Assembly: GCA_038206235.1 (NCBI GenBank)
Contig: JBBRBB010000011.1
Coordinates: forward strand, 1 to 64,000
DNA length: 64,000 nucleotides
Direction: 5' to 3'
From: JBBRBB01 sp038206235
GTDB taxonomy: Bacteria > Bacteroidota > Bacteroidia > Chitinophagales > Chitinophagaceae
The translations under genes and the position numbers were made by a program. The notes under the pieces were generated by a model, which searched no databases, had not been told where the DNA came from, and saw nothing but the letters and a program-made list of their open reading frames with translations. Of the stretch, positions 39,212-49,213 are shown in pieces (position 1 is the stretch's first letter; each line of letters begins with the position of its first letter).

Positions 39212-40459
39212 ATGAGCAACTTTAGAATCAAGCTTTCTCTTTTTCTCAATTACTTTGTTTTTGCCATTCTCTTAAACAGTTCGGGCATTGCCATTTTACA
39301 GGTGCAGAATAATTTTGGTGTGTCAAAACAGTCTGCCGCCTGGATAGATCCCTGCAAGGATATTAGTATTGCAATTGCCTCTTTCCTTTTTTCATCTTAC
39401 ATTACACGCTTTGGTTATAAACGTGCTATGCTGGTTGCATTGGGTATTGTATCTGCGGTTTGTTTTATAATACCGAATGTGCCCGGCTTTTTTGCGATTA
39501 AGTTATTATTCGTAGCCGTGGGCACATGCTTCGCATTAATTAAAATGAGTGTTTACAGCACTATCGGCATTATTACAAAAGATTCAAAAGAACATATAAG
39601 CCTGATGAATTTTATTGAATCTTTTTTTATGGTGGGTAATCTTTCGCTCTATTTTATTTTTAGCTCGTTTGTTGATAATGCAAACCCTCAATCCACTTCA
39701 TGGCTTACCGCTTATTATATACTGGGTGGCTTATCATTGCTTGCATTTCTTTTATTATTGACTGCAAAACTGGATGAGTCTGCTGCAAAGAGCGAAGCGG
39801 GAAAACCGCTGTCAGCAGAATTTGCAGATATGTTTAAGCTAATGACTCAGCCCCTGGTGCTTGCCTTTATATTATCTGCATTTTTTTATGTGCTGATAGA
39901 GCAAAGCATACAGAATTTTTTACCCACGTTTAATAATAAAGTTTTGCTGTTGCCCACAGCACTAAGCATACAGATGGGAAGCATTTTAGCAGGCTCAACC
40001 GCATTAGGGCGATTGCTGGCAGGCATTGTATTAAAAAGGCTGAATTGGTTTTATACACTTGTTGCCTGTTTACTGTTAGCCGCACTTTTAGTGATTATTG
40101 CAATGCCGCTTGCCAAAAATGAAACGGGTACAAATATTACAGGCTGGTTAAATGCACCTGTGGCTGCTTATGTGTTTCCCTTAATCGGGCTTTTGCTTGC
40201 GCCGGTATATCCCGCAATAAATTCAGTAATTCTAAGTTCCCTGCCAAAACCAAAACATGGTTTAATGTCTGGATTAATTATTATTTTTTCTGCGCTTGGC
40301 GGTACTACAGGCTCGCTTATTACAGGTCATATTTTTGATGCTTATAGCGGGCAAACAGCATTTTATTTTTCATTGGTGCCCATTGCTATTTTAATAATTT
40401 TGCTTTTTATATTCAACCAAATTCAAAAAAAATCCGCAACAAAAATTCAGTTGCATTAG
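39212..40459 (+). CDS. MFS transporter, probably sugar-linked
   Basis: 415 residues with about 12 membrane helices in two halves separated by a loop near residues 185-210. The MFS signature between helices 2 and 3 reads TRFGYKRAM. It lies 186 bases upstream of a trehalase on the same strand, so uptake of trehalose or glucose is plausible. Sequence alone does not fix the substrate. No signal of truncation. Confidence 0.8.
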   Translation: MSNFRIKLSLFLNYFVFAILLNSSGIAILQVQNNFGVSKQSAAWIDPCKDISIAIASFLFSSYITRFGYKRAMLVALGIVSAVCFIIPNVPGFFAIKLLFVAVGTCFALIKMSVYSTIGIITKDSKEHISLMNFIESFFMVGNLSLYFIFSSFVDNANPQSTSWLTAYYILGGLSLLAFLLLLTAKLDESAAKSEAGKPLSAEFADMFKLMTQPLVLAFILSAFFYVLIEQSIQNFLPTFNNKVLLLPTALSIQMGSILAGSTALGRLLAGIVLKRLNWFYTLVACLLLAALLVIIAMPLAKNETGTNITGWLNAPVAAYVFPLIGLLLAPVYPAINSVILSSLPKPKHGLMSGLIIIFSALGGTTGSLITGHIFDAYSGQTAFYFSLVPIAILIILLFIFNQIQKKSATKIQLH

Positions 40460-40645
40460 AGCTTTTGGAAAGACTTGAAATAAGTCGTTATTGGACAATA
40501 TTAAAACAGTAATCTTTTTTTGTACGCCATTATCTTGTTACTATTGAATTTTAATTGCCTTGACAGAGCGATTGTTTTGAACAGGCAACAAATTCTGTAA
40601 TCATTGAAAATATATTTTTTTGAGTAATATAAAAATCCAATAGAT

Positions 40646-42181
40646 ATGACCCGGTTAAAAAACATTCATCCATTAGGAGAACTTTTTCACGAAGTGCAAG
40701 CAAAAGCTGTTTTTCCTGATAGTAAAACATTTTGTGATTGCCTGCCAAAAGCCTCATTCGAAGAAATTCTTGAAAAATATAAACAGCAAAAAGACTTACC
40801 TTATTTTGATCTGAAAACCTTTGTAAACAACAATTTTGAACTGCCAAAAGAGTATGCAAGTGATTTTGAAAGCATGGCAGGCAGGTCAGTTACGGTGCAT
40901 ATTGAACATCTTTGGAGTATTCTTACCCGTATCCCGGATAGAGAAAAGAGTTCAATAATTCCGCTTCCTTATCCTTATGTTGTTCCCGGCGGCAGATTTC
41001 GTGAAATTTATTATTGGGACAGTTATTTTACCATGTTAGGATTGCAGACTTCCGGGCGCACAGACATGATACAATATATGATTGATAATTTTTCTTATCT
41101 TATTGACAGCATAGGATATATTCCAAACGGCAACCGCTCTTATTTTGAGGGTCGCTCACAACCGCCATTTTTTTCATTAATGATAAGGTTGTTGAGTGAG
41201 GAAAAAGGCAAAGAAATTTTAGTAAAATATTTACCCCAGTTAGAAAAAGAATATCTTTTTTGGATGCATGGCACTGACAAGCTGAATGAAAAAAATAATG
41301 CTGCTCACCGTATAGTTAAAATGCCTAATGGCTCATTGCTTAACAGATATTGGGATGAAAATAATACACCCCGTGCCGAAGCTTATAAAGAAGATATTGA
41401 ACTGGCTAATGAATCTGCGGATAAAGAAGATATCTTCAGGCATATAAGAGCGGCAGCCGAATCTGGATGGGACTTTAGCAGCCGGTGGTTTAGCACTCCT
41501 GATTCTTTTGCCACCATTTATACCACAGATATAATTCCTGTTGATTTAAACTCTTTGCTTTTTCATCTGGAAGAAACATTGTCAGAAGCGTATAAAATAT
41601 CAAGAGACCATGCTTTATCATCGAACTATAAAATGCTTGCTCAAAAAAGAAAAATAGCCATACAGCATTATTGCTGGAACGAAAAGAAAAAATTTTATTT
41701 TGATTATGATTATAAAAGAAAAAAGCAAACAGATGCAATCACTGCGGCCGCAGCGTTTCCGCTTTTTTTCGAGATTGCATCCAGTGAGCAGGCAGAAGAT
41801 GTGGCTCAAACTTTCCATTCCAAATTATTAAAACGCGGGGGCATAATAACCACTCTCCACACCACGGGTCAGCAATGGGATGCACCCAATGGCTGGGCGC
41901 CTTTGCAGTACATAATAATTAAAGGGCTTGAAAATTATGGAATGCTGAGCCTTGCACATGAAATAGCAAGGAGATGGATAAGCCTGAATAAAAAAGTATA
42001 TGAGCGCACCGGCAAGCTGATGGAAAAATATAATGTAATTGATACGGGCTTAGAAGCAGGTGGCGGCGAATACCCATCGCAGGATGGATTTGGATGGACA
42101 AACGGCGTGCTTCTAAAATTGATGAAGGATTATGAAAGAGGGAAAAAAAATGGAAAACTAATTTCCAATGGCTGCATCTGA
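40646..42181 (+). CDS. treA: Trehalase (GH37)
   Basis: 511 residues, hydrolysing alpha,alpha-trehalose to two glucose. Both family signatures are present: PGGRFREIYYWDSYF (starting at residue 114) and QQWDAPNGWAP (about 409-419). The ESGWDFSSRWF segment carries the likely catalytic aspartate, and a Gly-rich GGGEYPSQDGFGWTNGV loop closes the active site. I see no signal peptide, so it is probably cytoplasmic, closer to TreF in location; the symbol treA is used loosely for the family. Preceded by an MFS transporter that may import the substrate. Confidence 0.93.
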   Translation: MTRLKNIHPLGELFHEVQAKAVFPDSKTFCDCLPKASFEEILEKYKQQKDLPYFDLKTFVNNNFELPKEYASDFESMAGRSVTVHIEHLWSILTRIPDREKSSIIPLPYPYVVPGGRFREIYYWDSYFTMLGLQTSGRTDMIQYMIDNFSYLIDSIGYIPNGNRSYFEGRSQPPFFSLMIRLLSEEKGKEILVKYLPQLEKEYLFWMHGTDKLNEKNNAAHRIVKMPNGSLLNRYWDENNTPRAEAYKEDIELANESADKEDIFRHIRAAAESGWDFSSRWFSTPDSFATIYTTDIIPVDLNSLLFHLEETLSEAYKISRDHALSSNYKMLAQKRKIAIQHYCWNEKKKFYFDYDYKRKKQTDAITAAAAFPLFFEIASSEQAEDVAQTFHSKLLKRGGIITTLHTTGQQWDAPNGWAPLQYIIIKGLENYGMLSLAHEIARRWISLNKKVYERTGKLMEKYNVIDTGLEAGGGEYPSQDGFGWTNGVLLKLMKDYERGKKNGKLISNGCI

Positions 42182-42232
42182 ACGGGTAAATAATTGTACT
42201 GATTATTTTTCGCAATTGCGTATACAATATTA

Positions 42233-42583
42233 TTATACAGCAAAGCTTTCACCGCAACCGCAGGTTCTGGTAGCATTCGGATTTTTGAAATGAAAGCCCT
42301 TGCCATTGAGTCCATCAGAAAAATCTAACTCGGTATTTACAAGATATAAAAAACTTTTTAGGTCGGTTACCAATTTTAAACCATTGTATTCAAAAATTTG
42401 ATCAACAGGTTTTTGCTCATTATCAAAATCGAGTTTATAGCTTAAGCCCGAGCAGCCTCCGCCTACAACAGAAACTCTTATAAAATAAGAACTGTCTGCT
42501 GCAATGCCGGCTTGCTGCATTAGTTCCTGCACTTTTTTTTGTGCCTTATCACTTATTAGTATGCCATTTTCAGTTTCAATCAT
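42233..42583 (-). CDS. HesB/IscA/ErpA family Fe-S carrier
   Basis: 116 residues. The three cluster-binding cysteines are present: Cys44 in VVGGGCSGLSY, and Cys108 and Cys110 in the C-terminal TCGCGESF. A-type carriers receive Fe-S clusters from the assembly scaffold and pass them to apoproteins. The gene follows the cysteine desulfurase by 48 bases on the same strand. Whether it is IscA or ErpA cannot be settled here. Confidence 0.93.
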   Translation of the reverse strand: MIETENGILISDKAQKKVQELMQQAGIAADSSYFIRVSVVGGGCSGLSYKLDFDNEQKPVDQIFEYNGLKLVTDLKSFLYLVNTELDFSDGLNGKGFHFKNPNATRTCGCGESFAV

Positions 42584-42631
42584 TCTATATTAAATTTATA
42601 AAAGGCAAATTTACACTACTTACTCTAAACT

Positions 42632-43798
42632 TCATGCATGTTGCTGTATTGCCTTTATTTTATTAACAACTTCAGCAATATATTCTAATGCCAATTCAAT
42701 TTCTTCTTCCGTAGTAAATCGCCCCAGACTAAAACGAACAGAGCTGCCCGCCTCGCTGTTACTCAATCCCAAAGCCTTTAATACATGGCTTGGCTGCGGC
42801 AGTGCAGATGTGCAGGCGGAACCTGATGAAGCTGCAATTTTTTTATTAAGGGCATTCAATAGTTCATTTTTTTCTGCTCTGCTAAAACAAATATTGGCAG
42901 TGTTTGGTAAACGATGCACTGTATTTCCATTTATAAAACTGCCCGGCAACTGCAATAAATTTTTTTCCAGCTTATTCCGCAAAGCACTTATTTGTGTATT
43001 ATCATTTTGCATTTCTTCTATGCATATTTCACAGGCTTTTCCAAAACCAACAATGCCTGGCACATTTAGTGTGCCGCTGCGCATTCCTTTTTCATGTGCG
43101 CCGCCATCTATTTGTGCAGCAAGCGTTACACGCGGATTCTTTCTTCGTACATATAAAGCACCAATGCCTTTGGGACCATATAATTTATGAGCACTGAATG
43201 CCATCAGGTCAATTCCATCTTCATTAACATCAACCTTAGTTTTACCAGCAGCCTGTGCAGCATCAGTAAAAAATAAAACTTTATGACGGTGTGCAATTTC
43301 ACTTATTGTTTTTATGGGTTGTATTACGCCAGTCTCATTATTGGCATACATGATTGAAATTAAAATGGTATTGGGTTGTAAAGACTTTTCCAAATTATTT
43401 ACATCAATAAAACCCTCTTTATTTACGGGCAGATAAGTAACCACGCCACCAAGATTTTCAATATGCTTACAAGTATCTAAAACAGCCTTATGCTCTGCAG
43501 CGCAAGTGATGATGTGATTTCCTTTGTTTGCATACATTTCAAAAATACCTTTCAGGGCAAGATTGATTGCTTCTGTGGCGCCTGAAGTAAAAACTATTTC
43601 CTGTGGATTTGCATGAATAAGCGCAGCCACATTTTCTCTCGCATATTCAACAGCCTCTGCGGCCTGCCATCCAAAAATATGATTGTTGCTTGCCGCATTG
43701 CCAAACTGCGTGGTGAAATAGGGCAACATAACTTCTAATACACGTTTGTCAACCGGCGTAGTTGCATTATAATCTAAATAAACAGGCAGTGTGAGCAT
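42632..43798 (-). CDS. Cysteine desulfurase (NifS/IscS type)
   Basis: 388 residues, PLP-dependent release of sulfur from cysteine for Fe-S clusters and tRNA thiolation. It starts with the YLDYNATTPVD fold-type I sequence. The PLP lysine is Lys205 (FSAHKLYGPKG) and the persulfide cysteine is Cys329 in ASSGSACTSALPQPSHVL. The SGSACTS loop is of the IscS/NifS group-I kind. Immediately upstream of the A-type carrier, so the pair forms a minimal Fe-S assembly operon; no iscU follows. Confidence 0.95.
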   Translation of the reverse strand: MLTLPVYLDYNATTPVDKRVLEVMLPYFTTQFGNAASNNHIFGWQAAEAVEYARENVAALIHANPQEIVFTSGATEAINLALKGIFEMYANKGNHIITCAAEHKAVLDTCKHIENLGGVVTYLPVNKEGFIDVNNLEKSLQPNTILISIMYANNETGVIQPIKTISEIAHRHKVLFFTDAAQAAGKTKVDVNEDGIDLMAFSAHKLYGPKGIGALYVRRKNPRVTLAAQIDGGAHEKGMRSGTLNVPGIVGFGKACEICIEEMQNDNTQISALRNKLEKNLLQLPGSFINGNTVHRLPNTANICFSRAEKNELLNALNKKIAASSGSACTSALPQPSHVLKALGLSNSEAGSSVRFSLGRFTTEEEIELALEYIAEVVNKIKAIQQHA

Positions 43799-44078
43799 TG
43801 TAAAATGATTGAATACAAAATTAATCTAAAGGCATTAATTATGCTTATCTCTTGACGGGAACTTAAGGCTAATTAATAATTTATGCCATGAATAGTAATG
43901 AGCTAATTGATAAAGGAAAAAGTCCTTATCTCTACCCCCATATTTAGCCGTAATAAATCGTTGTATCTTACTGGCCATTGGGGGCTTCAGGATAGCCGCT
44001 CAAACAGTTACGATACCAACTATAAACCGTTTGTGGTTTAGGCTGCAGGAAATCGCCAATGGTAGTTACAAAAATATG

Positions 44079-44375
44079 ATGCCTCATCCGCGCCAAACCA
44101 ATCTTGCGGAAGAATCTTATAAGATTTTTATCCCCGCAGAATATTTAGCAGATTTTGAAGTAAACCATATTGAAACCCGGTATGAAGACTACAAAAGAAT
44201 TCAGGGATTTTTTAAAAAACAAAGTTATTCCTGGCTTCTCAAATTATTAATTAGCCCGTTTGACGTTTCTTTTTTCGCCTGCCCAAGTGATTCGGTCAGG
44301 CGGGGATTTCGATTTTTTTGTTTTTCTGCCAACTATCAATTGCCAACTGCAACTGCTGATACCCGAGGCCTGTAA
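44079..44375 (+). pseudogene. Fragment resembling a transposase N-terminus (uncertain)
   Basis: From ATG 44079 the frame reads MMPHPRQTNLAEESYKIFIP and then EYLADFEVNHIETRYEDYKRIQGFFKK. This looks like the opening of Bacteroidota transposases of the ISAon1 type, which often begin with a YK-x-LLP-x-x-x-L-x-x-FE pattern. After about residue 55 the coding character stops and the frame runs through a hairpin (CGCCTG 44277-44282 with CAGGCG 44297-44302). No catalytic domain follows. The rest of the 640-base gap between the desulfurase and PspC genes holds no gene. Confidence 0.3.
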
Positions 44376-44417
44376 AAAAAAGAACCCCATCCTTACAAAG
44401 AAGAACAGGGTTCCCAG
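44374..44417 (-). terminator. Terminator of the PspC-PadR operon
   Basis: On the minus strand GAACCC and GGGTTC arms flank a loop and are followed by a run of eight T (plus strand A run 44374-44381). It begins about 20 bases past the PspC gene stop. Confidence 0.7.
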
Positions 44418-44438
44418 TTGTTCCCAACCTAACCGAGC

Positions 44439-46598
44439 TTACATAGTAAATCTTTTAGTTGAATAGATATAGGTATCGGGAGAGGTAATATCACCGTTCT
44501 GTTTTTGCCCTGTTTGCTTTGCTGCAGGCTTGGCGGGCACTTCTTGTTTGTATTCGTATTTGCTGCTATCATTTCTTGTGCTATCCCTGTTTAAAGATTT
44601 TTCCAATTCTTTTCGTTCTCGTTCAAGCTCTCTCTTTTGTCTTTCTATTTCTTCTAAACGTTGAGGCGCTTCATTATTCTCATTATCATTATTCCAGTGG
44701 TCTTCATCTTCGGGGTGCACGGGTCTTAATCCTGTTGCTGTCATTACATACTCCACATCGCTTCTCCAGTTTGCTGCTTCTTCATCGTAATAATTATTAT
44801 TCCAGTTATCATCGTTCCATCCAAATTGTATATGCTCATAATTTCCCCAGCCTGCATCTTCATGTATCAAAATTCTTTTTCCTACGGGAACAGCAACTGT
44901 AATTATAATTGACTGATTGCGAAATTTATCGTTAGGTGTTATTGCTATTCCTTTATCAAGCATAAGCAAACTATCTTTTTGAAAAATGGTATAGTTGATG
45001 TTTGACGCTCTTCTGTCAGCATCCTGCTTGCCTGAGCCGTTAGAAAGCTTTACCATTTTTACATGAAAAAGACTATCTCCTTCAGCCTTTACAATTCTTA
45101 TTCTTACATTTCGCAAATACACAGAGTCGGAATTAATGGCTGCAAAAGGTTCAAGGTGAAACCAAAAATTAGAATTATAATATTTATTCATTGGCTGCGC
45201 TTTTAATTCAAGCTTTTGAACTGCAGCATTTGTTAGGCTGATGTTTTGCTCTGTAACATTATTATGACTGCTGAAATCATGACCGAGAGAAGATATCAAT
45301 CCAAACACACAAACCCAGCCTAAGGTCCACAGAGATATGAATACATAAGTCATAACATTCCTGTTAGATTTTATTCTCGCTACTTTCCGAATTATCCATG
45401 TAATAATGCCCACTACGGGAACCCAAATAAAAAGTATGAGCGTACCCCATGCGAATACATTCTGCCATCCGCTGCTTATAAGATAATTTTTCAACGGTAG
45501 CATTCCGGTAAGTGCAATACCGATTCCAAACAGTGCGCCCACAACCGCAATTAATACAACTGCCAAAATAAAATAGGCGAATATTTTAAAGAGAAGCAGA
45601 ATGATATCACCCAATGTTCTGCCGCTTCTGCGGGCTACGCCTGAAACTTCATTTCCAAATTGTTTTCCTTTTTCTTTTGCTGTGGTTGCAGCTTCTTTCC
45701 CAAATTTTGACACGCGTTCCTGAACACCTTTCATTTCTTCAGTGATTGTATTTTTAATTGATGTGAGGTCGACCTTTTCACCTTTCATTTCCAGCTTTTC
45801 AGAAGTAGTTTTTGCTTCGGGTAATATCAGCCATAAGATAATATAAATAAGTGTGGCGCCCGGACTAAAAGATAGATTGATGAAATGAGGGAAATTGAAC
45901 ATTCCCCAATTGTGCCACTGGAAAACAAATGATAGAAAGGGGATGAGGAAAAGCACACGTGGTATCCAAACATTTACATTAAAGTAATGAGCAAGACCAC
46001 TGCATACACCGCCAATCATTTTGCCATCCCTGTCTCTCATTAATCGTTTGCGTGCAGAGCCAATTTGTTGTGTGGCAGTGCTTGGTATGGCTACCCATAA
46101 AATTAAATAGGGAATAAAAGTTACACCGAAAAAGATGACAAATAAAATACGCACTACGGTAGGGTCAATACTAAAATAATCTGCAAGCCCGCTGCAAACA
46201 CCGCCGAGTATTTTATCATTTTCATCACGATATAATTTACGGCGGGCAGATGTTGTATAAGCTTCCTGCTGCTCTGCTCCGCTATAGCTTTGCTTTTTGC
46301 TTTCACCGCTTAATTGTGATTGCACTTTTCCTTCATCATCTTCGAAATCTTCTGGGCGACCTATGCTGTTGATAACTGCATTTACATCATCGTCCTTTAT
46401 GCAAGTGCTCCCTTTTTTTAATACTTCACTGAAAAGCTCGGCAATGCGACCTTCAATATCATTGATGATTTCATCCCTGCCTTCTTCGTTCATGAAAAAG
46501 CTTCGCAAACTTTCAGTGTAATGCTGTAATATTTCGTAGGCAGTCTCCTCAATGGGTATCACCCTGCCCTGGAAATTTATATTTATTACTTTTTTCAT
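44439..46598 (-). CDS. Large PspC-domain membrane protein (two PspC domains)
   Basis: 719 residues. An N-terminal segment (MKKVININFQGRVIPIEETA, DIEGRIAELF, INSIGRPEDFED) is followed by two PspC domains, about 119-172 (KLYRDENDKILGGVCSGLADYF) and 184-260 (KRLMRDRDGKMIGGVCSGLAHYF). Several further membrane helices come between about 330 and 440. The C-terminal extracytoplasmic half is beta-rich and ends in a charged coiled-coil-like stretch. PspC proteins sense envelope stress. The gene lies 11 bases after a PadR regulator, the usual Bacteroidota pairing. Confidence 0.88.
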   Translation of the reverse strand: MKKVININFQGRVIPIEETAYEILQHYTESLRSFFMNEEGRDEIINDIEGRIAELFSEVLKKGSTCIKDDDVNAVINSIGRPEDFEDDEGKVQSQLSGESKKQSYSGAEQQEAYTTSARRKLYRDENDKILGGVCSGLADYFSIDPTVVRILFVIFFGVTFIPYLILWVAIPSTATQQIGSARKRLMRDRDGKMIGGVCSGLAHYFNVNVWIPRVLFLIPFLSFVFQWHNWGMFNFPHFINLSFSPGATLIYIILWLILPEAKTTSEKLEMKGEKVDLTSIKNTITEEMKGVQERVSKFGKEAATTAKEKGKQFGNEVSGVARRSGRTLGDIILLLFKIFAYFILAVVLIAVVGALFGIGIALTGMLPLKNYLISSGWQNVFAWGTLILFIWVPVVGIITWIIRKVARIKSNRNVMTYVFISLWTLGWVCVFGLISSLGHDFSSHNNVTEQNISLTNAAVQKLELKAQPMNKYYNSNFWFHLEPFAAINSDSVYLRNVRIRIVKAEGDSLFHVKMVKLSNGSGKQDADRRASNINYTIFQKDSLLMLDKGIAITPNDKFRNQSIIITVAVPVGKRILIHEDAGWGNYEHIQFGWNDDNWNNNYYDEEAANWRSDVEYVMTATGLRPVHPEDEDHWNNDNENNEAPQRLEEIERQKRELERERKELEKSLNRDSTRNDSSKYEYKQEVPAKPAAKQTGQKQNGDITSPDTYIYSTKRFTM

Positions 46599-46609
46599 TG
46601 TTTGAGAAT

Positions 46610-46978
46610 TTATTGGTTAAGATGGGGGTTTTCTGTTAATATAATTTCTGCAGGCATTTCAGTTAAGGCTTTTACTGCATCTGCCAATTCGTTCCAGGTA
46701 CGTTCTAATTCACCATAAAACTGAAGACCTGTTTCTGTCATTAAAAAATATTTTCTGGGCGGGCCTGAATTGCTTTCTACCCAACGGTAGGTAAGTAAGC
46801 CTGCATTTTTTAATCGCGTAAGTAAAGGATAAAGTGTGCCTTCCAAAATATTAAGGTTGGCGCCTTTTAATTTATCTACTATGTCACTTGGGTATGCCTC
46901 CCCATGACGAATAACAGATAAAATGCAAAACTCCAATACTCCTTTGCGCATTTGGCTTTGTGTGTTTTGAATATCCAT
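46610..46978 (-). CDS. PadR family transcriptional regulator
   Basis: 122 residues with a winged helix: RKGVLEFCILSVIRHGEAYPSDIV, then ILEGTLYPLLTRLKNAGLLTYRW and RKYFLMTETG. These are the PadR family hallmarks (GxLYPLLxRLxxxGL). The C-terminal helix for dimerisation is short, as in PadR subfamily 2. It probably represses its own operon, which includes the PspC gene. A good promoter lies about 45 bases upstream. Confidence 0.93.
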   Translation of the reverse strand: MDIQNTQSQMRKGVLEFCILSVIRHGEAYPSDIVDKLKGANLNILEGTLYPLLTRLKNAGLLTYRWVESNSGPPRKYFLMTETGLQFYGELERTWNELADAVKALTEMPAEIILTENPHLNQ

Positions 46979-47019
46979 AATCCGGAGCTTTTATTGATTT
47001 AAAATTTACATTGACAACA

Positions 47020-47050
47020 CAAAGATAAGAATTTTTATAATACCATGCAA
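47020..47050 (-). promoter_or_regulatory. Bacteroidota-type promoter of the PadR-PspC operon
   Basis: Minus strand TTGC (plus 47047-47050), then 19 bases, then TATCTTTG (plus 47020-47027). Both boxes and the spacing fit the Bacteroidota housekeeping consensus TTG-N19-TAnnTTTG. The spacer and upstream edge contain TACTATATATTGCATGGTA, a partly symmetrical stretch that could be a PadR operator. Confidence 0.6.
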
Positions 47051-47311
47051 TATATAGTACCAAGTTTTCTTAGGTAATTTGCAGACTATGATAGTAAATA
47101 TAATATAAAATGCTGATAGTAAGTATTTTATTATTGCTAATTTAAAAAACAAAAATTTTATTTATTGGATAAATGGTAATAAAGATGGTTGAATGGATAA
47201 GATTTTAATCTATTAAAACCAAGATTACCAGAAGAGGGAGCACAACGACAAAGATATTGGGTTACAAGAAAAAGTATAATTAATTTGTACTTAGGAATAG
47301 AAATATCCCAA
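47051..47311. other. Intergenic stretch, no gene seen
   Basis: AT-rich sequence between the padR promoter and the plsX stop. TGATAGTAA occurs twice (47089-47097 and 47114-47122), 25 bp apart. No open frame here has coding character and no structured RNA was recognised. Confidence 0.5.
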
Positions 47312-48268
47312 TTAATGCGGAGTGTGAAATGCATCTTTAATGGAATTACATAAATTGGTTTCCACCATTTTTTCTGCAACCGATATCATCTTGCTGAATG
47401 CTTTATCATTACTTATTCCATGCCCTATTATTACCGGTTTTGCAATGCCTAAAACAGGAGTGCCGCCATAATTTTGATAGTGAAATCGGCGCAGGTATTC
47501 ATCATTTGCGAGCTGCCTGCTTTCGGCAATATCATAAAAAGATTCAAGCATTTTTAAAATTACATTGCCGGTAAAGCCATCGCATACTATTACATCAGAA
47601 TGGTTTTGCAGCACATGCCTTCCTTCTGTATTTCCAATAAAATGAATACGGTTGTTATTTTTTAAAAGCGGATAAGCAGATTGAGAAAGTAAATCTCCTT
47701 TGCCTTCTTCTTCTCCAATATTTAATAATGCAACTCTTGGCTTGTTAATATTTAAAATATTTTGTGCATATAAACTCCCCAGCACTGCGAACTGTTCCAA
47801 ATGCTGGGGCTTGCAGTCTGTATTTAATCCCACATCGAGCAATAAACATGTTTCCCCATTTACTTTAGGAATAAGGGTAGCAATGGTAGGTCTTTGAACA
47901 CCTTTAATAGGTTTAATTATAAACATGCTGCCAACGAGCATGGCACCTGTATTACCTGCGCTTACGAATGCATCAACTTTACCTGTAGCCAGTAAATGAA
48001 ATCCGATGGAAATCGATGAATTGGGTTTTTCTTTTAAAGCTTTGGTGGGAGATTCATGATAGTCGATTATTTCAGGCGCATGAATTATTTGAATATTTGC
48101 ACTTGTAAGATTATGCTTACTGAGAACCGGACTTAGCCTGGCTTCATCGCCAATACAAATAATAGTTACACCACTATTGTCATTCTTGCCATTGAAATAA
48201 AAGTGTAAACCTTTTACTGCTTCAAGGGGGGCAAAGTCGCCACCCATCATGTCAAGTGCAATGTTCAT
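47312..48268 (-). CDS. plsX: Phosphate acyltransferase PlsX
   Basis: 318 residues, converting acyl-ACP to acyl-phosphate at the start of phospholipid synthesis. The start MNIALDMMGGDFAP is diagnostic, followed by HESPTKALKEKPNSSI, SAGNTGAML and DGFTGNV. It is the last gene of yceD-rpmF-plsX, a conserved order that ties lipid synthesis to ribosome production. Length is normal. Confidence 0.96.
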   Translation of the reverse strand: MNIALDMMGGDFAPLEAVKGLHFYFNGKNDNSGVTIICIGDEARLSPVLSKHNLTSANIQIIHAPEIIDYHESPTKALKEKPNSSISIGFHLLATGKVDAFVSAGNTGAMLVGSMFIIKPIKGVQRPTIATLIPKVNGETCLLLDVGLNTDCKPQHLEQFAVLGSLYAQNILNINKPRVALLNIGEEEGKGDLLSQSAYPLLKNNNRIHFIGNTEGRHVLQNHSDVIVCDGFTGNVILKMLESFYDIAESRQLANDEYLRRFHYQNYGGTPVLGIAKPVIIGHGISNDKAFSKMISVAEKMVETNLCNSIKDAFHTPH

Positions 48269-48290
48269 ACAGATGAGTGCTTTGTAAGTA

Positions 48291-48485
48291 TTACGCTTTT
48301 AGGGGAGCTTTGTCTGCAACCAGTTTGCCTTTGTAGTACAATTTGCCCTCACTTACATGTGCACGATGGCGTACATGTATTTCACCTGTAGTACTGTCTT
48401 TACTTAAAGTAACCGTTTGTGCTTTATAATGCGTTCTTCTTTTTGCAGTGCGCTGTTGAGAATGCCTGCGTTTTGGATTTGGCAT
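48291..48485 (-). CDS. rpmF: 50S ribosomal protein L32
   Basis: 64 residues, starting MPNPKRRHSQQRTAKRRTHY, the conserved basic N-terminus of L32. The middle reads HVRHRAHVSEGKLYYKGK. The zinc-binding cysteines found in many L32 proteins are missing, which is the usual form in Bacteroidota. Located between yceD and plsX. Confidence 0.96.
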   Translation of the reverse strand: MPNPKRRHSQQRTAKRRTHYKAQTVTLSKDSTTGEIHVRHRAHVSEGKLYYKGKLVADKAPLKA

Positions 48486-48503
48486 AATTCAGATTTTTAT
48501 GAA

Positions 48504-49049
48504 TTAATTATTCAGATTTTTAAATTGTTCAAGTCCTTTTAGCAAAGAGTTGTTTTCCTTTTGCACCTGACTTTGCATCGCCTTTAATTTTTCCAATACT
48601 TCCTTATTGCATTGAGGTCCTCCGATCTCTTCTTCAGGACACATTTTCTGCATCGGAATGCTCAAATTTATAAATTCATATATCCAGTCTTCTGTATGCA
48701 AATGACTTTCACTTTTACTAATATAATATACTTCGGGATCTTCTTCCTGTTCATTCATTTCTTTTGGCTCATCAACCATTTTTACCAGTACCCTGAATTC
48801 GTCCCAAAGCTGTAAGGACAATGGATTGCCGCATCGGTCGCAGTTTACTTCAACCACGCCATCAATATCAAACTTCAGCAGCATAAAACTATTTTTTTTA
48901 TCAAGCTGAAGCTTTACTCTTGCCGTACAGTTTGTGAAATCCTGTTCCCCGTATTGTAAAAAGAACTTATTATCAATGCTGTATTCAAATTCATGAATAC
49001 CCGGTTTAAGCCCCACAAATGCTATCTCAAACTCTCGGCGGTAATTCAT
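48504..49049 (-). CDS. YceD/DUF177 family protein
   Basis: 181 residues. The middle part carries the DUF177 pattern: FDIDGVVEVNCDRCGNPLSL, and near the C-terminus CPEEEIGGPQCN. The CDRC pair with the later cysteines suggests metal binding. YceD proteins are implicated in 23S rRNA accumulation and are nearly always upstream of rpmF. Here the rpmF gene starts 18 bases later. Acidic C-terminal half. Confidence 0.88.
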   Translation of the reverse strand: MNYRREFEIAFVGLKPGIHEFEYSIDNKFFLQYGEQDFTNCTARVKLQLDKKNSFMLLKFDIDGVVEVNCDRCGNPLSLQLWDEFRVLVKMVDEPKEMNEQEEDPEVYYISKSESHLHTEDWIYEFINLSIPMQKMCPEEEIGGPQCNKEVLEKLKAMQSQVQKENNSLLKGLEQFKNLNN

Positions 49050-49213
49050 ATCCAGATTTTTTTGGGGGTGGCAAAGGTAGAAGAAAAATGGTTTGCAGCA
49101 AAAACTGCATCATAAGCTTTATTAAAGTAAAAACAGGCTTAATGAAATTAAACAAGGTTAACGTTTAAAACTATAATTGAAGCTATTATTGTAAAATATT
49201 ATCAAAGCAAAAC

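Noticed and set aside
47158..47379. Minus-strand open frame overlapping the plsX C-terminus
   Set aside because: The overlap is with conserved plsX sequence and the product has no coding character.
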